A stretch of DNA of 64,000 nucleotides from Burkholderia diffusa (GCF_902499115.1 NZ_CABVPN010000005.1:124001-188000); one strand, 5' to 3'; positions 37,611 to 46,899 are shown, counted from the first letter of the stretch. Numbers and translations: made by a program. Notes: a model not told the origin generated them from the letters alone.

Positions 37611-37952
37611 TCAGACGGCGAGCAGTTCGACTTCGAACACGAGCGTCGCGTTCGGGGGGATCACGCCGCCTGCGCCGCGCGGACCGTAGCCGAGTTGCGG
37701 CGGGATCGTCAGGCGACGCACGCCGCCGACCTTCATGCCCTGCACGCCTTCGTCCCAGCCCTTGATGACCATGCCGCCGCCGAGCACGAACGCGAACGGG
37801 TCGTTGCGGTCCTTGCTCGAATCGAATTTCTGACCGTCGGTCAGCCAGCCCGTGTAGTGGACGCTGACGGTCTGGCCGGCTTGCGCTTCCGCGCCGCTGC
37901 CTTCGGTCAGGTCTTCGATTTTGAGGCCCGATGCGGTCGTGGTGACAGACAT
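37611..37952 (-). CDS. FKBP-type peptidyl-prolyl cis-trans isomerase
   Basis: A 113-aa single-domain FKBP. The active-site pattern is intact: VSVHYTGWLTDGQKFDSSKD, FVLGGGMVIKGWDEGVQGMKVG and IPPQLGYGPRGAGGVIPPNA then LVFEVELL. There is no signal peptide, so it is cytoplasmic. An AGGAGA site precedes the ATG of MSVTTTASG; an upstream in-frame extension lacks conservation features. It accelerates proline isomerisation in folding proteins. Confidence 0.94.
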   Translation of the reverse strand: MSVTTTASGLKIEDLTEGSGAEAQAGQTVSVHYTGWLTDGQKFDSSKDRNDPFAFVLGGGMVIKGWDEGVQGMKVGGVRRLTIPPQLGYGPRGAGGVIPPNATLVFEVELLAV

Positions 37953-38533
37953 GACTTCTCCTGAAAGGGGTTGGGTAAAACCGCTATTGTAGGCGAGCGG
38001 GCAGGGGGCCGCCTTACGCGACAAGCGCCCCGCGGCATGCCGATCGCGCGCCGGCCGCGGTGGTGGTCATGCATTCCGCCTGAAACGCGAATGGAACGCG
38101 CGTTTGAATTTTTCGCGAACCGGATCGACGGGGTTGCGCCGCGCGAACGGGGCGCGCGTATGAATCGGTGCCACCTGGCTGCTCGGCGTCACGTCGGGCG
38201 GCACCGCGTGATCCCGCGAAACGCCCGTCGCGCGGGGTGTGTGTGCCGATTTCGGCGCGTGCGTGCGCCGTCTGGCTGCCGGTCGCGTACCGGCGTGCGC
38301 GTTCGAATCCCGGCGCGCCCGAATGCCGCTCGAACCTCGTTTTTTCCGCGCTGCCGACCGTGCGCTGTTTGGAAGCGCGCGTCTACCGCGCGGCTTGCGC
38401 GCAGCGCCGGCCGGCGCCTATCTTTACAGTTATCGATGTCAAGATTTCGGCGTTGCGCGATGCGCTGCCCGGGCCCGCGCCGACAAGGCCGCGACGGCTG
38501 GCGGGCCGCCCGAAAACCAGGAGAACGACGAAC
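37953..38533. other. Intergenic region before the PF10118-like gene
   Basis: About 580 bp between divergent genes. It contains open frames, but their translations are Arg/Cys-rich with no family resemblance and no ribosome binding site. The short AT-richer stretch around 38420-38455 is the most likely promoter position for the downstream gene. I see no RNA gene or repeat. Confidence 0.4.
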
Positions 38534-39451
38534 ATGAAGTCAGCCGCTTCAGCCATTGCAGCCGAGGTGATGCCAGTGCGCCGCGACTTGCGCTTCGACC
38601 TGCCGGTCGAGCGCGCGAAGGACTGGCATGGGCTCGGCCCGCACGTGACCCACTTCTTCAACGCGCTGTCGCTGCTGTTTCCGGCCGGCGAACGCTTTTT
38701 CATGGATTCGGTGCGCAATTATCGCGACCGGATCGACGACCCGGTGCTCAAGCGGCAGGTGCTCGGCTTCATCGGCCAGGAGGCGATGCATACGCGCGAG
38801 CATGTCGAATACAACGAGCTGATGCAGGCCAACCGCCTGCCCGCGCGCAAGCTCGACAAGCGAGTATGGACGGTGCTCGGCTTCATGAAGCGCACGCTGC
38901 CGCATTCGGTGCAGCTCGCGCACACGGTCGCCGCCGAACACTACACGGCGATGCTCGCGGACTGGCTCCTGCGCGACCCGACGCGCCTGGACGGCTCGGT
39001 CGAAGGCTACCGGCAGATGTGGCTGTGGCATGCGCTCGAGGAAACCGAGCACAAGGCCGTGTCCTACGACGTGTGGAACGCCGTGATGAAACCGGGCCTG
39101 CGCCGCTACCTGATCCGCGTCGGCGTGTACCTGGTGACGACGCTGACGTTCTGGCCGACCGTGTTCCTGATGCACGTGACGCTGCTGTCGCGCGATCGCG
39201 ACATCAGGCATCGTGTGCGCGGCATGCTGCGCATGATTGCATTCCTGTACGGGCCGCGCCGCGGGCTGTTCCCGCGCATCGCGGGTGAATGGCTGAGCTT
39301 TTTCCGGCCCGGCTTCCATCCGTGGGACCACGACAATCGCCACCACCTCGCGCGCGTCGACACGCTCGCCGCCGCCTACGGAGAACACGACGGCGCGTCG
39401 GCCGGACGCGGCCGCGCTCACGCACTCGCGCCGCTCGCATCGGGGCGCTGA
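38534..39451 (+). CDS. Predicted metal-dependent hydrolase (PF10118-like)
   Basis: A 305-aa protein resembling the predicted metal-dependent hydrolase family PF10118. Several His/Glu-rich helices are seen: FNALSLLFPAGERFFMDSVR, GFIGQEAMHTREHVEYNELM, HTVAAEHYTAMLADWLL and LWHALEETEHKAVSYDVWN. The E-x-x-H patterns suggest a ferritin-like carboxylate di-metal site in a helical bundle. A hydrophobic segment near residues 200-220 (YLVTTLTFWPTVFLMHVTLL) suggests membrane association. The true reaction is not established. Confidence 0.82.
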   Translation: MKSAASAIAAEVMPVRRDLRFDLPVERAKDWHGLGPHVTHFFNALSLLFPAGERFFMDSVRNYRDRIDDPVLKRQVLGFIGQEAMHTREHVEYNELMQANRLPARKLDKRVWTVLGFMKRTLPHSVQLAHTVAAEHYTAMLADWLLRDPTRLDGSVEGYRQMWLWHALEETEHKAVSYDVWNAVMKPGLRRYLIRVGVYLVTTLTFWPTVFLMHVTLLSRDRDIRHRVRGMLRMIAFLYGPRRGLFPRIAGEWLSFFRPGFHPWDHDNRHHLARVDTLAAAYGEHDGASAGRGRAHALAPLASGR

Positions 39452-39889
39452 CGCCGCCACGCCGCGCGGCACGTGTTGCGTTCGTGCATCATCCCCACTT
39501 CTTCTGACGATTGACCGGTGTCAAGCGGAAAACGGTTGCGCGAGCGCGTGCCGGCGCGGCCGCCGGGGCCGCGCCGGCGCCTGCCGCCGGGCCGATTCCA
39601 CGCGCCCGGCGCCGCGCGCCGCACCCGCGCGCGCGCACCGGCGCGGCTTCGCGCGCCCGATATCCGTACGGCCATGTTTTCGCAGCCGCCTCGCCACCGG
39701 GATATCACCCATCTAGCCGCGCACCGGCGGCACCGATATACCGTTCATGAAAGGATCCGCCCGGCGCGCGATTATTGCCCGGGGGGATTTTATTCGGACG
39801 GAAATGCGGCCAATATGTCGGTTCGATCGAGGTCCTTCGGATGCGGCGGCGAGCCGGCGCACGATACCAACGCCAAGCGGGGAACAACG
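39452..39889. other. Intergenic region before the sigma-54 activator
   Basis: About 440 bp. The left half is extremely GC-rich and low in complexity, and the right half (39700-39830) is AT-richer and probably holds the promoter. An open frame extends upstream of the activator start, but its translation is Arg/Pro/Ala-rich and unlike the family, so I do not extend the gene. Confidence 0.4.
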
Positions 39890-41353
39890 ATGGTTGCAAG
39901 GTCACCCGACGCAAGCGGGACGGCGGCGTCCGAGATGCCGCCCGTGTCCGTTACCGCTCCCGAGGCTGGGCGCAAGCTGTTCGTCATCATGCGTTCGCCG
40001 GACGAGCCGTTGCTGGCGCAACTGCGGGAGCTCGGCTGGGACATCTCGGTCGCGAAGACGGCCGGCGCAGCGCAGAACATGACGTCCGGCGTGAATGTCG
40101 CAGCCGGGCTCGTCGATTTCTCGGGCTTCACGTCGCGCGACTATCCCGCGCTGAAAGCGTGCCTGAGCCAGCCGGCGATCGGCTGGATTTCCGTCGCGCA
40201 GGCCGGTGTCACGATCGGCGTTGCCGTGCGCGAACTCATCCGCAGCTATTGTTTCGATTACGTGACGCTGCCGTTGCCGTACGAATGGATTTCGCACGTG
40301 CTCGGCCACGCGCGCGGGATGGCCGCGCTCGATCGCGTCGACGGCGCGGCGTACGCGGCGTCGATCGGCGAGCACGGGATGATCGGCAACTGCGAAGCGA
40401 TGCAGCAGCTGTTCAGCACGATCCGCAAGGTCGCGAAGACCGACGCGAGCGTGTTCATCTCCGGCGAGTCGGGTACCGGCAAGGAGCTGACGGCGCTCGC
40501 GATCCACGAGCGCTCGGTGCGTGGCAAGGGGCCGTTCGTCGCGATCAACTGCGGCGCGATTCCGCATCACCTGCTGCAGTCGGAACTGTTCGGCTACGAG
40601 CGCGGCGCATTCACCGGGGCGAACCAGCGGCGCGCAGGCCGGATCGAATCCGCGAACGGCGGCACGCTGTTTCTCGACGAAATCGGCGACATGCCGATCG
40701 AAAGCCAGGCGAGCCTGCTGCGCTTCCTGCAGGAAGGGAAGATCGAGCGGCTCGGCGGCCAGGAGTCGATTCCGGTCGACGTACGGATCATCTCGGCGAC
40801 GCACGTGGATCTCGACGGCGCGGTCGAAGCCGGACGCTTTCGCGCGGACCTCTATCACCGGCTCTGCGTGCTGCGCATTCACGAGCCGCCGCTGCGTGCG
40901 CGCGGCAAGGACATCGACATCCTCGCGCATTACGTGCTGCAGAAATACAAGGCCGACAGCGGCCGCAAGATCAGCGGCTTCACCTCGGCCGCGCTCGACG
41001 CGATGCGCCGCTACGAGTGGCCCGGCAACGTGCGCGAGTTGATCAACCGGGTGCGCCGCGCGATCGTGATGGCCGAGAGCCGGCTGCTGACACCGCACGA
41101 CCTCGGGCTCGAGGTCCCGGGCGAAACGGAGCCCGTGACGCTCGAGCAGGCGCGTTCGCTCGCCGAGCGCACCGCGATCGAAAACGCGCTGCTGCGCAAC
41201 GATCACCGGATCAACAAGGCCGCCGCCGAACTCGGCATCTCGCGCGTCACGCTTTACCGGATGATGATCGAGCACGGGCTCAACGACCACGACAACAACG
41301 GCGGAAAGGACGGCGTGCCGCCCGACGACGCCGACCATCAGCGAGTCGGCTGA
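39890..41353 (+). CDS. Sigma-54-dependent activator with degenerate receiver domain (VpsR/FleQ-like layout)
   Basis: A 487-aa enhancer-binding protein. The AAA+ domain has Walker A GESGTGKE (192-199), the sigma-54 contact loop GAFTGA (239-244), Walker B TLFLDEIGDM and the R-finger region. The C-terminal Fis-type HTH is INKAAAELGISRVTLYRMMI. Residues about 28-150 look like a receiver domain: Asp76 (GLVDFSG) is at the phospho-acceptor position, but the acidic pair of strand 1 and the strand-5 Lys are not visible. This is as in VpsR/FleQ proteins, which bind c-di-GMP and control exopolysaccharide. It lies 6.8 kb downstream of bceK. Confidence 0.88.
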   Translation: MVARSPDASGTAASEMPPVSVTAPEAGRKLFVIMRSPDEPLLAQLRELGWDISVAKTAGAAQNMTSGVNVAAGLVDFSGFTSRDYPALKACLSQPAIGWISVAQAGVTIGVAVRELIRSYCFDYVTLPLPYEWISHVLGHARGMAALDRVDGAAYAASIGEHGMIGNCEAMQQLFSTIRKVAKTDASVFISGESGTGKELTALAIHERSVRGKGPFVAINCGAIPHHLLQSELFGYERGAFTGANQRRAGRIESANGGTLFLDEIGDMPIESQASLLRFLQEGKIERLGGQESIPVDVRIISATHVDLDGAVEAGRFRADLYHRLCVLRIHEPPLRARGKDIDILAHYVLQKYKADSGRKISGFTSAALDAMRRYEWPGNVRELINRVRRAIVMAESRLLTPHDLGLEVPGETEPVTLEQARSLAERTAIENALLRNDHRINKAAAELGISRVTLYRMMIEHGLNDHDNNGGKDGVPPDDADHQRVG

Positions 41354-42332
41354 ACGACGGCGGGAAGCGTCCGCGGCCGTCCCGTGCGCGGGCGTCCGGC
41401 GCCATGTAAAGAGCGTGAAACGTTTCCTGCCGGCGGCCACCCGGATCGACCCGGCAAACGTGCGCGGCGGCGTGCCGCCCGTGCCGGGAAAATATTCCGG
41501 ATCGTCCGTGCGCCTTGTCCGGCAAGGCATCGCCGCCACACGGGCGCGCCCGCCCGCGCCCTGCATGTTTCAGTTTCGCAACGTCCTGCCTGTCCCGCCC
41601 GTTGCGGCTGCGGGCTTGTCCGATGAAAGCCTTGTGCGGCCGGCCCGGAACGAAGCTGGCCCGCTCCTTGCGGAGTTTGAGGTGCGAAAGTCGATGACGT
41701 GGCGTCCGGCCGGTCCGGCAGCGAACCATGCGAGGACCGGCAAGGACGCAGTCCACGGGGATGACCGGACGGACGGGCAGCATAGCCCTGCTCCGAACGG
41801 CATGGGCCGTTATCGACGGATCGTCGGGGCGCCGGCTGTGTCCGGTTGCCGGTACAAGCTACGGATCGAATACGGGGTAGAAAAATGACGAACGATCGCC
41901 ACACGCAGCGGCCGGCAGGCCGCGACCGCAGTGATTCGACCCATCGCCGGTCGACCGCGCATCTTGCTGCCGGCCGGCATGCGTCGACAGGCCACCTCTC
42001 CGCGCCCGGTGCGAGGCGGATCCGGCTGATACCCGGTCATCCGCGCCGGGCCGGCGCTTTCTCGCTCGCCAACCCGATCCGCATGGGGATGTGCACGCGG
42101 GCACCGGTTCCCCGGCGCCCGATCTTCGCTTATTGACGACGTCGAGCGCCTGTTGTCGCCAGAGCAGGTGATCCGTTTGCAATGCGAATGACGTGCGGCG
42201 TCCGGATGCGCGATACGGACGATGAACCGGCACGACGGCGAACGTCAGGGAGGCGTCGCCGTCCGGCGAGCAGGGGAGGGGCGGTCAGACCGCGCGCGAC
42301 GGGTATCGCACCCGTCCGCGCGCGGCGCCGCT
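41354..42332. other. 979-bp gene-free stretch between convergent genes
   Basis: No convincing gene. The open frames here (for example 41415-41888 on plus) are Pro/Arg/Gly-rich, lack ribosome binding sites and resemble no family I know. The codon bias of flanking genes (strong G/C at position three) is not maintained in any frame. Unusually long for this window, the stretch may be decayed coding sequence or hold an unannotated small RNA. Confidence 0.45.
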
Positions 42333-43115
42333 TCAGCCGCCGTAGATGTCGAAGTCGAAGTACTTCGACGCGAGCCGCTTGTACGTGCCGTCCTTGACCA
42401 TGTCGAGGATCGCGCGATCGATCTTCGCCTTCAGGTCGGTGTCTTCCTTGCGCAGCCCGATGCCGGCGCCGATGCCGAGCACCTTCTCGTCGACGAGTTC
42501 GGGCCCGACGAACTGGTAGCCCGCGCCGCGCGGCGACTTCAGGAACCCGATCGCGGCCTGCACCTCGTCCTGCAGCGCGGCGTCGAGGCGGCCCGACGTC
42601 AGGTCCGCATACACGCCGTCCTGGTTCTGGTACGACACGACGTTCGCACCCTGCTTCGCCCAGTACGCCTTCGCATACGCTTCCTGCGTCGTGCCCTGTT
42701 CGACGCCGATCGACTTGCCCTTCAGCGATTCGGCCGTCGGCAGCAGCGGCGAACCCTTCTTCACGACGAGCCGCGTCGGCTGGTTGTAGATCTTCGTCGT
42801 GAAGCCGATCTGTTCCGCGCGCTGCGGCGTGATCGACATCGACGACAGCACCGCGTCGAACTTCTTCGCCTTCAGCGCCGGGATCATCCCGTCGAAATCG
42901 TTCTCGAGCCACACGCACTTCGCCTTCAGCCGTGCGCAGATCTCGTTGCCGAGGTCGATGTCGAAGCCGACGAGCTTGCCGTCGGGCGCCTTCGATTCGA
43001 ACGGCGCGTAGCTGGCATCGGTGCCGAAGCGCAGCGTGGTCCAGTCCTTCGCGACGGCGGGGCCTGCCGATACCGCGAGCAGGGCGATCGAAACGGCGGC
43101 AATCAGTCTCTTCAT
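42333..43115 (-). CDS. Amino-acid ABC transporter periplasmic binding protein (Lys/Arg/Orn/His type)
   Basis: A 260-aa solute-binding protein of family 3. The signal peptide is MKRLIAAVSIALLAVSAGPAVA with cleavage before KDWTTLRFG. The mature part has the family pattern FGTDASYAPFESKAPDGKL, VGFDIDLGNEICARLKAKC and FDAVLSSMSITPQRAEQI, matching HisJ/ArgT. Basic amino acids are the likely ligand. No permease or ATPase gene is next to it, so it may serve a transporter encoded elsewhere. Confidence 0.92.
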   Translation of the reverse strand: MKRLIAAVSIALLAVSAGPAVAKDWTTLRFGTDASYAPFESKAPDGKLVGFDIDLGNEICARLKAKCVWLENDFDGMIPALKAKKFDAVLSSMSITPQRAEQIGFTTKIYNQPTRLVVKKGSPLLPTAESLKGKSIGVEQGTTQEAYAKAYWAKQGANVVSYQNQDGVYADLTSGRLDAALQDEVQAAIGFLKSPRGAGYQFVGPELVDEKVLGIGAGIGLRKEDTDLKAKIDRAILDMVKDGTYKRLASKYFDFDIYGG

Positions 43116-43310
43116 GGTGGTTCCTTGGCGTGGTCTATCCGGTTCTGGGCGACACGGTTGCTGCGGGGGACGCGCCGCGTCCCGGTGCGCTGTCCGCACG
43201 GTCATTAACGCAGAAAATAAAATAACAGTCCAGAATGGACAAAAAATATCGATCCTTCGGACGGAATGCCGACGCCTTGGGGGGCGACCCTTGCAAAAAT
43301 GCGAAAATGG

Positions 43311-43344
43311 ACTAATCTTGTTAGTAAATTCGTTTCGAGACTAA
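43311..43344. promoter_or_regulatory. Repeated ACTAA/TTAGT elements upstream of the Xre antitoxin gene
   Basis: ACTAA (43311-43315), TTAGT (43321-43325) and ACTAA (43340-43344) lie in AT-rich DNA just before the antitoxin gene, and GTCCA-gaa-TGGAC lies further upstream (about 43227-43239). Such arrays are typical of autorepressed toxin-antitoxin promoters. Binding is inferred. Confidence 0.5.
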
Positions 43345-43349
43345 CGATC

Positions 43350-43769
43350 ATGTCACAGCCCGCTTTCGATTCGCATTCCGCCCCGCGGCAGGCCTCGGTC
43401 GCGCGGATGTCGGCGGCCGGCCTGCGTGCGTTCTTCAACATCGCGCGCGACTGGGAGCTGACGATCGACGAACAGATCGTGCTACTCGGGTCGCCCGGCC
43501 GCTCGACGTTCTTCAAGTGGAAGGCCGCGCCTGAATCGGCCCGCCTGCCGCGCGATACGCTCGAGCGGCTATCGCTGCTGCTCGGCATCTACAAGGCGCT
43601 GCAGATCCTGCTGCCGCAGCCGGCCGCGGCCGACACCTGGGTCAAGCGGCCCAACGACGCCGCACCGTTCGGCGGCAAGCGCGCGCTCGACCGCATGCTC
43701 GCCGGCAACGTCGGCGACCTGGTTGCCGTCCGTCAATATCTCGACGCGATGCGGGGTGGCTGGGCGTGA
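43350..43769 (+). CDS. Xre/MbcA/ParS-type antitoxin
   Basis: A 139-aa antitoxin of the Xre/DUF2384 group that pairs with RES toxins. The N-terminal HTH part reads VARMSAAGLRAFFNIARDWE then LTIDEQIVLLG and STFFKWKA, followed by the C-terminal toxin-binding module with KRPNDAAPFGGKRALDRMLA and VRQYLDAMRGGW. The start ATG at 43350 lies behind an AT-rich promoter with short inverted repeats. Its stop overlaps the start of the RES gene, the usual coupling of such pairs. Confidence 0.9.
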   Translation: MSQPAFDSHSAPRQASVARMSAAGLRAFFNIARDWELTIDEQIVLLGSPGRSTFFKWKAAPESARLPRDTLERLSLLLGIYKALQILLPQPAAADTWVKRPNDAAPFGGKRALDRMLAGNVGDLVAVRQYLDAMRGGWA

Positions 43770-44470
43770 CGATGCCGATTGAAGAAGTACAACACTGGCC
43801 CACGACCGTCGTCGACTGGGCACCTGCCTATCGCGTGATTCCCACCCGTTTTCCGGCCATCAACCTGTTCGACCGCGTGGCGGCCGCCGAGGATTTCGAC
43901 GCGCTCTATGCGCTCGAATCGCTGACCAACGACCGCATTCGCAACGAAGTCGGCACGCTCGACCTCGTGCCGCCGGCCGAGCGTCGCTACGGCCCGGGTT
44001 GGGGGCCGATCATGGCCGCGTTCACGCACCTGAATCCGCAGGGCAGCCGCTTTTCCGACGGCAGCTACGGCGTGTTCTACTGCGGACGGTCGCGCGATAC
44101 GGCGATCGCCGAGACGCGCTATCACAGCGGGCTGTTCCTGGCCGCGACGAAGGAGGCGCCGATGCGCCAGCAGATGCGGCTGTACACGGTGTACGCGCAG
44201 GGCGACGTCGCCGACGTGCGCACGTGGCCGCAGCGCAGCCCGGGGCTGCTCGATCCGCTCGACTACAGCGCCGGGCAGGCGCTCGGCCGCGCGGTGCGCA
44301 ATGCGGGCGGCGCGGGGATCGTCTATCCGTCGGTGCGCGACCCGCGCGGCGAGTGTCTCGCGGCGTTCCGCACGACGTTGCTGCGCGACTGCCATCACGC
44401 GGCGTATCTCGAATACAACTGGAACGGTTCCGCGATCGATGCGGTGTTCGAACTGAACCAGGTCGGCTAG
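43766..44470 (+). CDS. RES-domain toxin
   Basis: A 234-aa RES-domain protein. RES toxins such as MbcT and ParT deplete NAD+ or ADP-ribosylate targets. The family residues are recognisable: Arg in PAYRVIPTRFP, a second conserved region FSDGSYGVFYCGRSRDTAIAE with the Glu, and the Ser in GIVYPSVRDPRGE. The N-terminal Arg lies about residue 23. A GTG at 43766 overlaps the antitoxin stop; the ATG at 43772 is the alternative. The gene forms an operon with the Xre antitoxin, which neutralises it. Confidence 0.9.
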   Translation: MTMPIEEVQHWPTTVVDWAPAYRVIPTRFPAINLFDRVAAAEDFDALYALESLTNDRIRNEVGTLDLVPPAERRYGPGWGPIMAAFTHLNPQGSRFSDGSYGVFYCGRSRDTAIAETRYHSGLFLAATKEAPMRQQMRLYTVYAQGDVADVRTWPQRSPGLLDPLDYSAGQALGRAVRNAGGAGIVYPSVRDPRGECLAAFRTTLLRDCHHAAYLEYNWNGSAIDAVFELNQVG

Positions 44471-44534
44471 CCAGCGCGTTGGGCATGCCATGAACGCTGC
44501 CGGCCCCAAGCCCCGTCATTGGCGTGATCAGGCT

Positions 44535-45260
44535 TTAAGGCAGCGGCAGGTCGCCCGCATGACGTGCGCGCGCGTCGGCCTGGGTGAGCGACCACGTGTC
44601 GCCCGTGCGCGGCTCGACGATCGTCAGGCGTCCGGACGGTGCGAACGCGCCGGTGTCGATGAACCATTGCGCGCCGATGCGCTGCGGCGCGCGCACGGGC
44701 GTGTGGCCGGTGCAGGTCAGCGACAGGCCGGCCTGCCGGGCCGGGTCGGCGAGCCCCTGCACGAGGTCGCGCCCCCAGATCAGCCGCTCGCGCACGTCCG
44801 GCGAATAGCTGCCCGTGTCGAGTTCGGCATCCGAACCGAAGAATTCCGCATGCAGCACGTTGAAGCGCGCGGGGCCGTCGCCGATCACGCGCACGAGCGG
44901 TAGCGCGTCGACGCGTGCCGCATGCGCGTGCAGCCGTTCCGGCGGAAGATCGGCGCCCCAGTCGCCGCCGATTCCGCGCCACGCGTCGGGCGACAGCTTG
45001 CCGCGCGACACGAGGCTCAGCACTTCTTCGTGATTGCCGCGCACCACGTGGCACCACGGGCGGTCCAGCAGCTCGAGCGCGGTTTCGGACGCGGGGCCGC
45101 GATCGACGAGATCGCCGACCGAGAACAGCCGGTCGCGAGCCGGGTCGAAGCCGATGTCGTGCAGCAGCGCGCGCAGCACATCCACGCAACCGTGCAGATC
45201 GCCGACGACGAAGTCGCGGCCGGCCGCGTTCGCGGGATGATGGCAGAGGACGGGAGTCAT
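44535..45260 (-). CDS. Calcineurin-like serine/threonine phosphatase (PrpA/ApaH-like)
   Basis: A 241-aa metallophosphoesterase. The five family motifs are present: VVGDLHGC, SVGDLVDRGP, VVRGNHEE, plus two metal-ligand histidines near the middle (LHAEFFG) and end (CTGHTPV). This arrangement matches E. coli PrpA/PrpB, cytoplasmic Mn-dependent phosphatases linked to envelope stress signalling. The C-terminal FIDTGAF is also typical. It is convergent with the RES gene and divergent from a DUF1345 gene. Confidence 0.9.
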   Translation of the reverse strand: MTPVLCHHPANAAGRDFVVGDLHGCVDVLRALLHDIGFDPARDRLFSVGDLVDRGPASETALELLDRPWCHVVRGNHEEVLSLVSRGKLSPDAWRGIGGDWGADLPPERLHAHAARVDALPLVRVIGDGPARFNVLHAEFFGSDAELDTGSYSPDVRERLIWGRDLVQGLADPARQAGLSLTCTGHTPVRAPQRIGAQWFIDTGAFAPSGRLTIVEPRTGDTWSLTQADARARHAGDLPLP

Positions 45261-45396
45261 CCCGATATCTTAGGCGCTCACGCCCATCGCGACGTCATGC
45301 AGGAATCGCGATAATCGGGGCGGTACCGCCCGGCACGGCGCAGCGGGCCGTTCGCACGCCGGCTGAACCCTTTCCATCCGCTTTCGGAATCGTACG

Positions 45397-46050
45397 ATGA
45401 CGCTTTATCCGCAGGTGTTACGCAATCGGCCGCGCATGGTCGCGGCCTTCGCCGCCGGCGTGCTGTGCGCGGTGCTGCTGCCGTGGCAGTTGAGGCCGAC
45501 CGCGCGCGCGCTGATCGGCTGGGATTGCACGATCTGGCTGTATCTCGTGCTGATGTGGGTGCGCATGGTCACCGCGCATCATCACCAGGTGCGCGAGATC
45601 GCGATCCGCGAGGACGAGAGCGCGACGACCGTGCTGACGGTCATCTGCATCGCGACGGTCGCGAGCGTCGCCGCGATCGCGATCGAACTCGCGACCGCGA
45701 AGAACGTGGGCTTTCGCGCCGGGCTCGGCCATTACGCGGTCACGGGCGCGACGCTGTTCGGCGCATGGTTCCTGATTCCGACGATCTTCACGTTGCACTA
45801 TGCGCGGCTCTATTACGGCTCGCCGAGCGGCGATCGCGCGCTGCGGTTCCCCGACCGCAACCCCGAGCCCGATTACTGGGATTTCCTGTATTTCGCGTTT
45901 ACGCTCGCGGTCGCGTCGCAGACGGCCGACGTGTCGCTCGCGAACCGTTCCGCTCGGCGCGCGGTGCTCGCGCAATCCATCTTGTCGTTCTACTTCAACA
46001 TGGCCGTGCTCGGGCTGTCGATCAACGTCGCGGCAGGGTTGTTGAGCTGA
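45397..46050 (+). CDS. DUF1345 membrane protein
   Basis: A 217-aa inner-membrane protein with about five to six hydrophobic segments. The DUF1345 signatures are visible as IGWDCTIWLYLVLMWVRMV and the later FPDRNPEPDYWDFLYFAFTL, followed by ASQTADVSL and LSFYFNMAVLGLSINVAAGL. No function has been shown for the family. It stands alone, between a divergent phosphatase and a convergent methyltransferase. Confidence 0.9.
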   Translation: MTLYPQVLRNRPRMVAAFAAGVLCAVLLPWQLRPTARALIGWDCTIWLYLVLMWVRMVTAHHHQVREIAIREDESATTVLTVICIATVASVAAIAIELATAKNVGFRAGLGHYAVTGATLFGAWFLIPTIFTLHYARLYYGSPSGDRALRFPDRNPEPDYWDFLYFAFTLAVASQTADVSLANRSARRAVLAQSILSFYFNMAVLGLSINVAAGLLS

Positions 46051-46188
46051 CGCGGGTGACTTGAGCCGTTCGTACGCACTGCCACGCTCGAGCGTGCGGC
46101 GGTCGGCGGGCCGCGCGAGGATCGCTTCGAGAAAGCACCGATTGCCGTGTGCGTGCCGCCTCGTGCCGCCTCGTGCCTTTTCTCGTGG

Positions 46189-46899
46189 TCACGCGCCGCG
46201 CCGCATCGCGATCCACGCCCCCCAGAACAGGCTCGAGAAAAAGCGCAGCGGCGCATCGAAGCCCGCATCGTGCAGCAACGCGAACACGGCTTCCTCGGCA
46301 GCCGGCGGATCGGCGCCCTGCAGGATTTTCGCCAGCTGTGCACGCACGGCGTCGGGCGTCACGCCCTTCATCCGCCAGCGCTGCTGCCACGCGTCGAGCA
46401 GGCGAGGGTGGTCCGCGTAGCGGCGATAGTTGCCCGCGATCACGAGCGGTGCGCCGGGCTTCAGGCGGCGCGCGATCGCATCCAGCAGCGCGGCCTTCGC
46501 CGCGTCGCCGGGGACGTGATGCAGCACGCCGATCAGCGTCGCGCCGTCGAAGGCCGGCGCATCGGGCAGCGCATCGACGCCGGCCTCGACGAATTGCGTG
46601 CGTGCGGCGAAACCCGCCGCTTCGACGTTGGCACGCGCGAGCGCGAGCATCGGCGCGGACGGATCGACGGCCGTGAACTGCCAGCCGGGTTCCAGGGCCG
46701 CGGGTACGCAGATTTCCTGCCCGGTGCCGCCTGCTCCCACGACGAGGAGCCGCGCCTGCGGCACACCGATCGCCGACGCGAGCATGCACGCGGCGAGCTC
46801 GTGGCACGCGTCGTAGCCGGCGAGCGCGATGCGGGATTGTTCGGCGTATTCGTGCGCGCGTGCCGGATCGAACTTCGCGGCGCTGGCGGGGAGCGACAT
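46189..46899 (-). CDS. SAM-dependent methyltransferase (class I)
   Basis: A 236-aa Rossmann-fold methyltransferase. Motif I is LLVVGAGGTGQEICVPA, the acidic strand-2 residue is in FTAVDPSAPMLALARANVEA, and motif IV/post-I is DGATLIGVLHHVPGDAAK. The last 40 residues resemble C-terminal caps of small-molecule methyltransferases. GAGGAA precedes the ATG of MSLPASAAKF. The gene is convergent with DUF1345. No substrate is predicted from the sequence. Confidence 0.88.
   Translation of the reverse strand: MSLPASAAKFDPARAHEYAEQSRIALAGYDACHELAACMLASAIGVPQARLLVVGAGGTGQEICVPAALEPGWQFTAVDPSAPMLALARANVEAAGFAARTQFVEAGVDALPDAPAFDGATLIGVLHHVPGDAAKAALLDAIARRLKPGAPLVIAGNYRRYADHPRLLDAWQQRWRMKGVTPDAVRAQLAKILQGADPPAAEEAVFALLHDAGFDAPLRFFSSLFWGAWIAMRRGA

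Noticed and set aside
39518..39889. N-terminal extension of the sigma-54 activator
   Set aside because: The extra 124 residues are low-complexity Arg/Pro/Ala and unlike any receiver or sensor domain; the ATG at 39890 fits the family start.
41415..41888. 157-codon open frame after the sigma-54 activator
   Set aside because: GTG start without ribosome binding site, Pro/Arg-rich translation and no recognisable domain.
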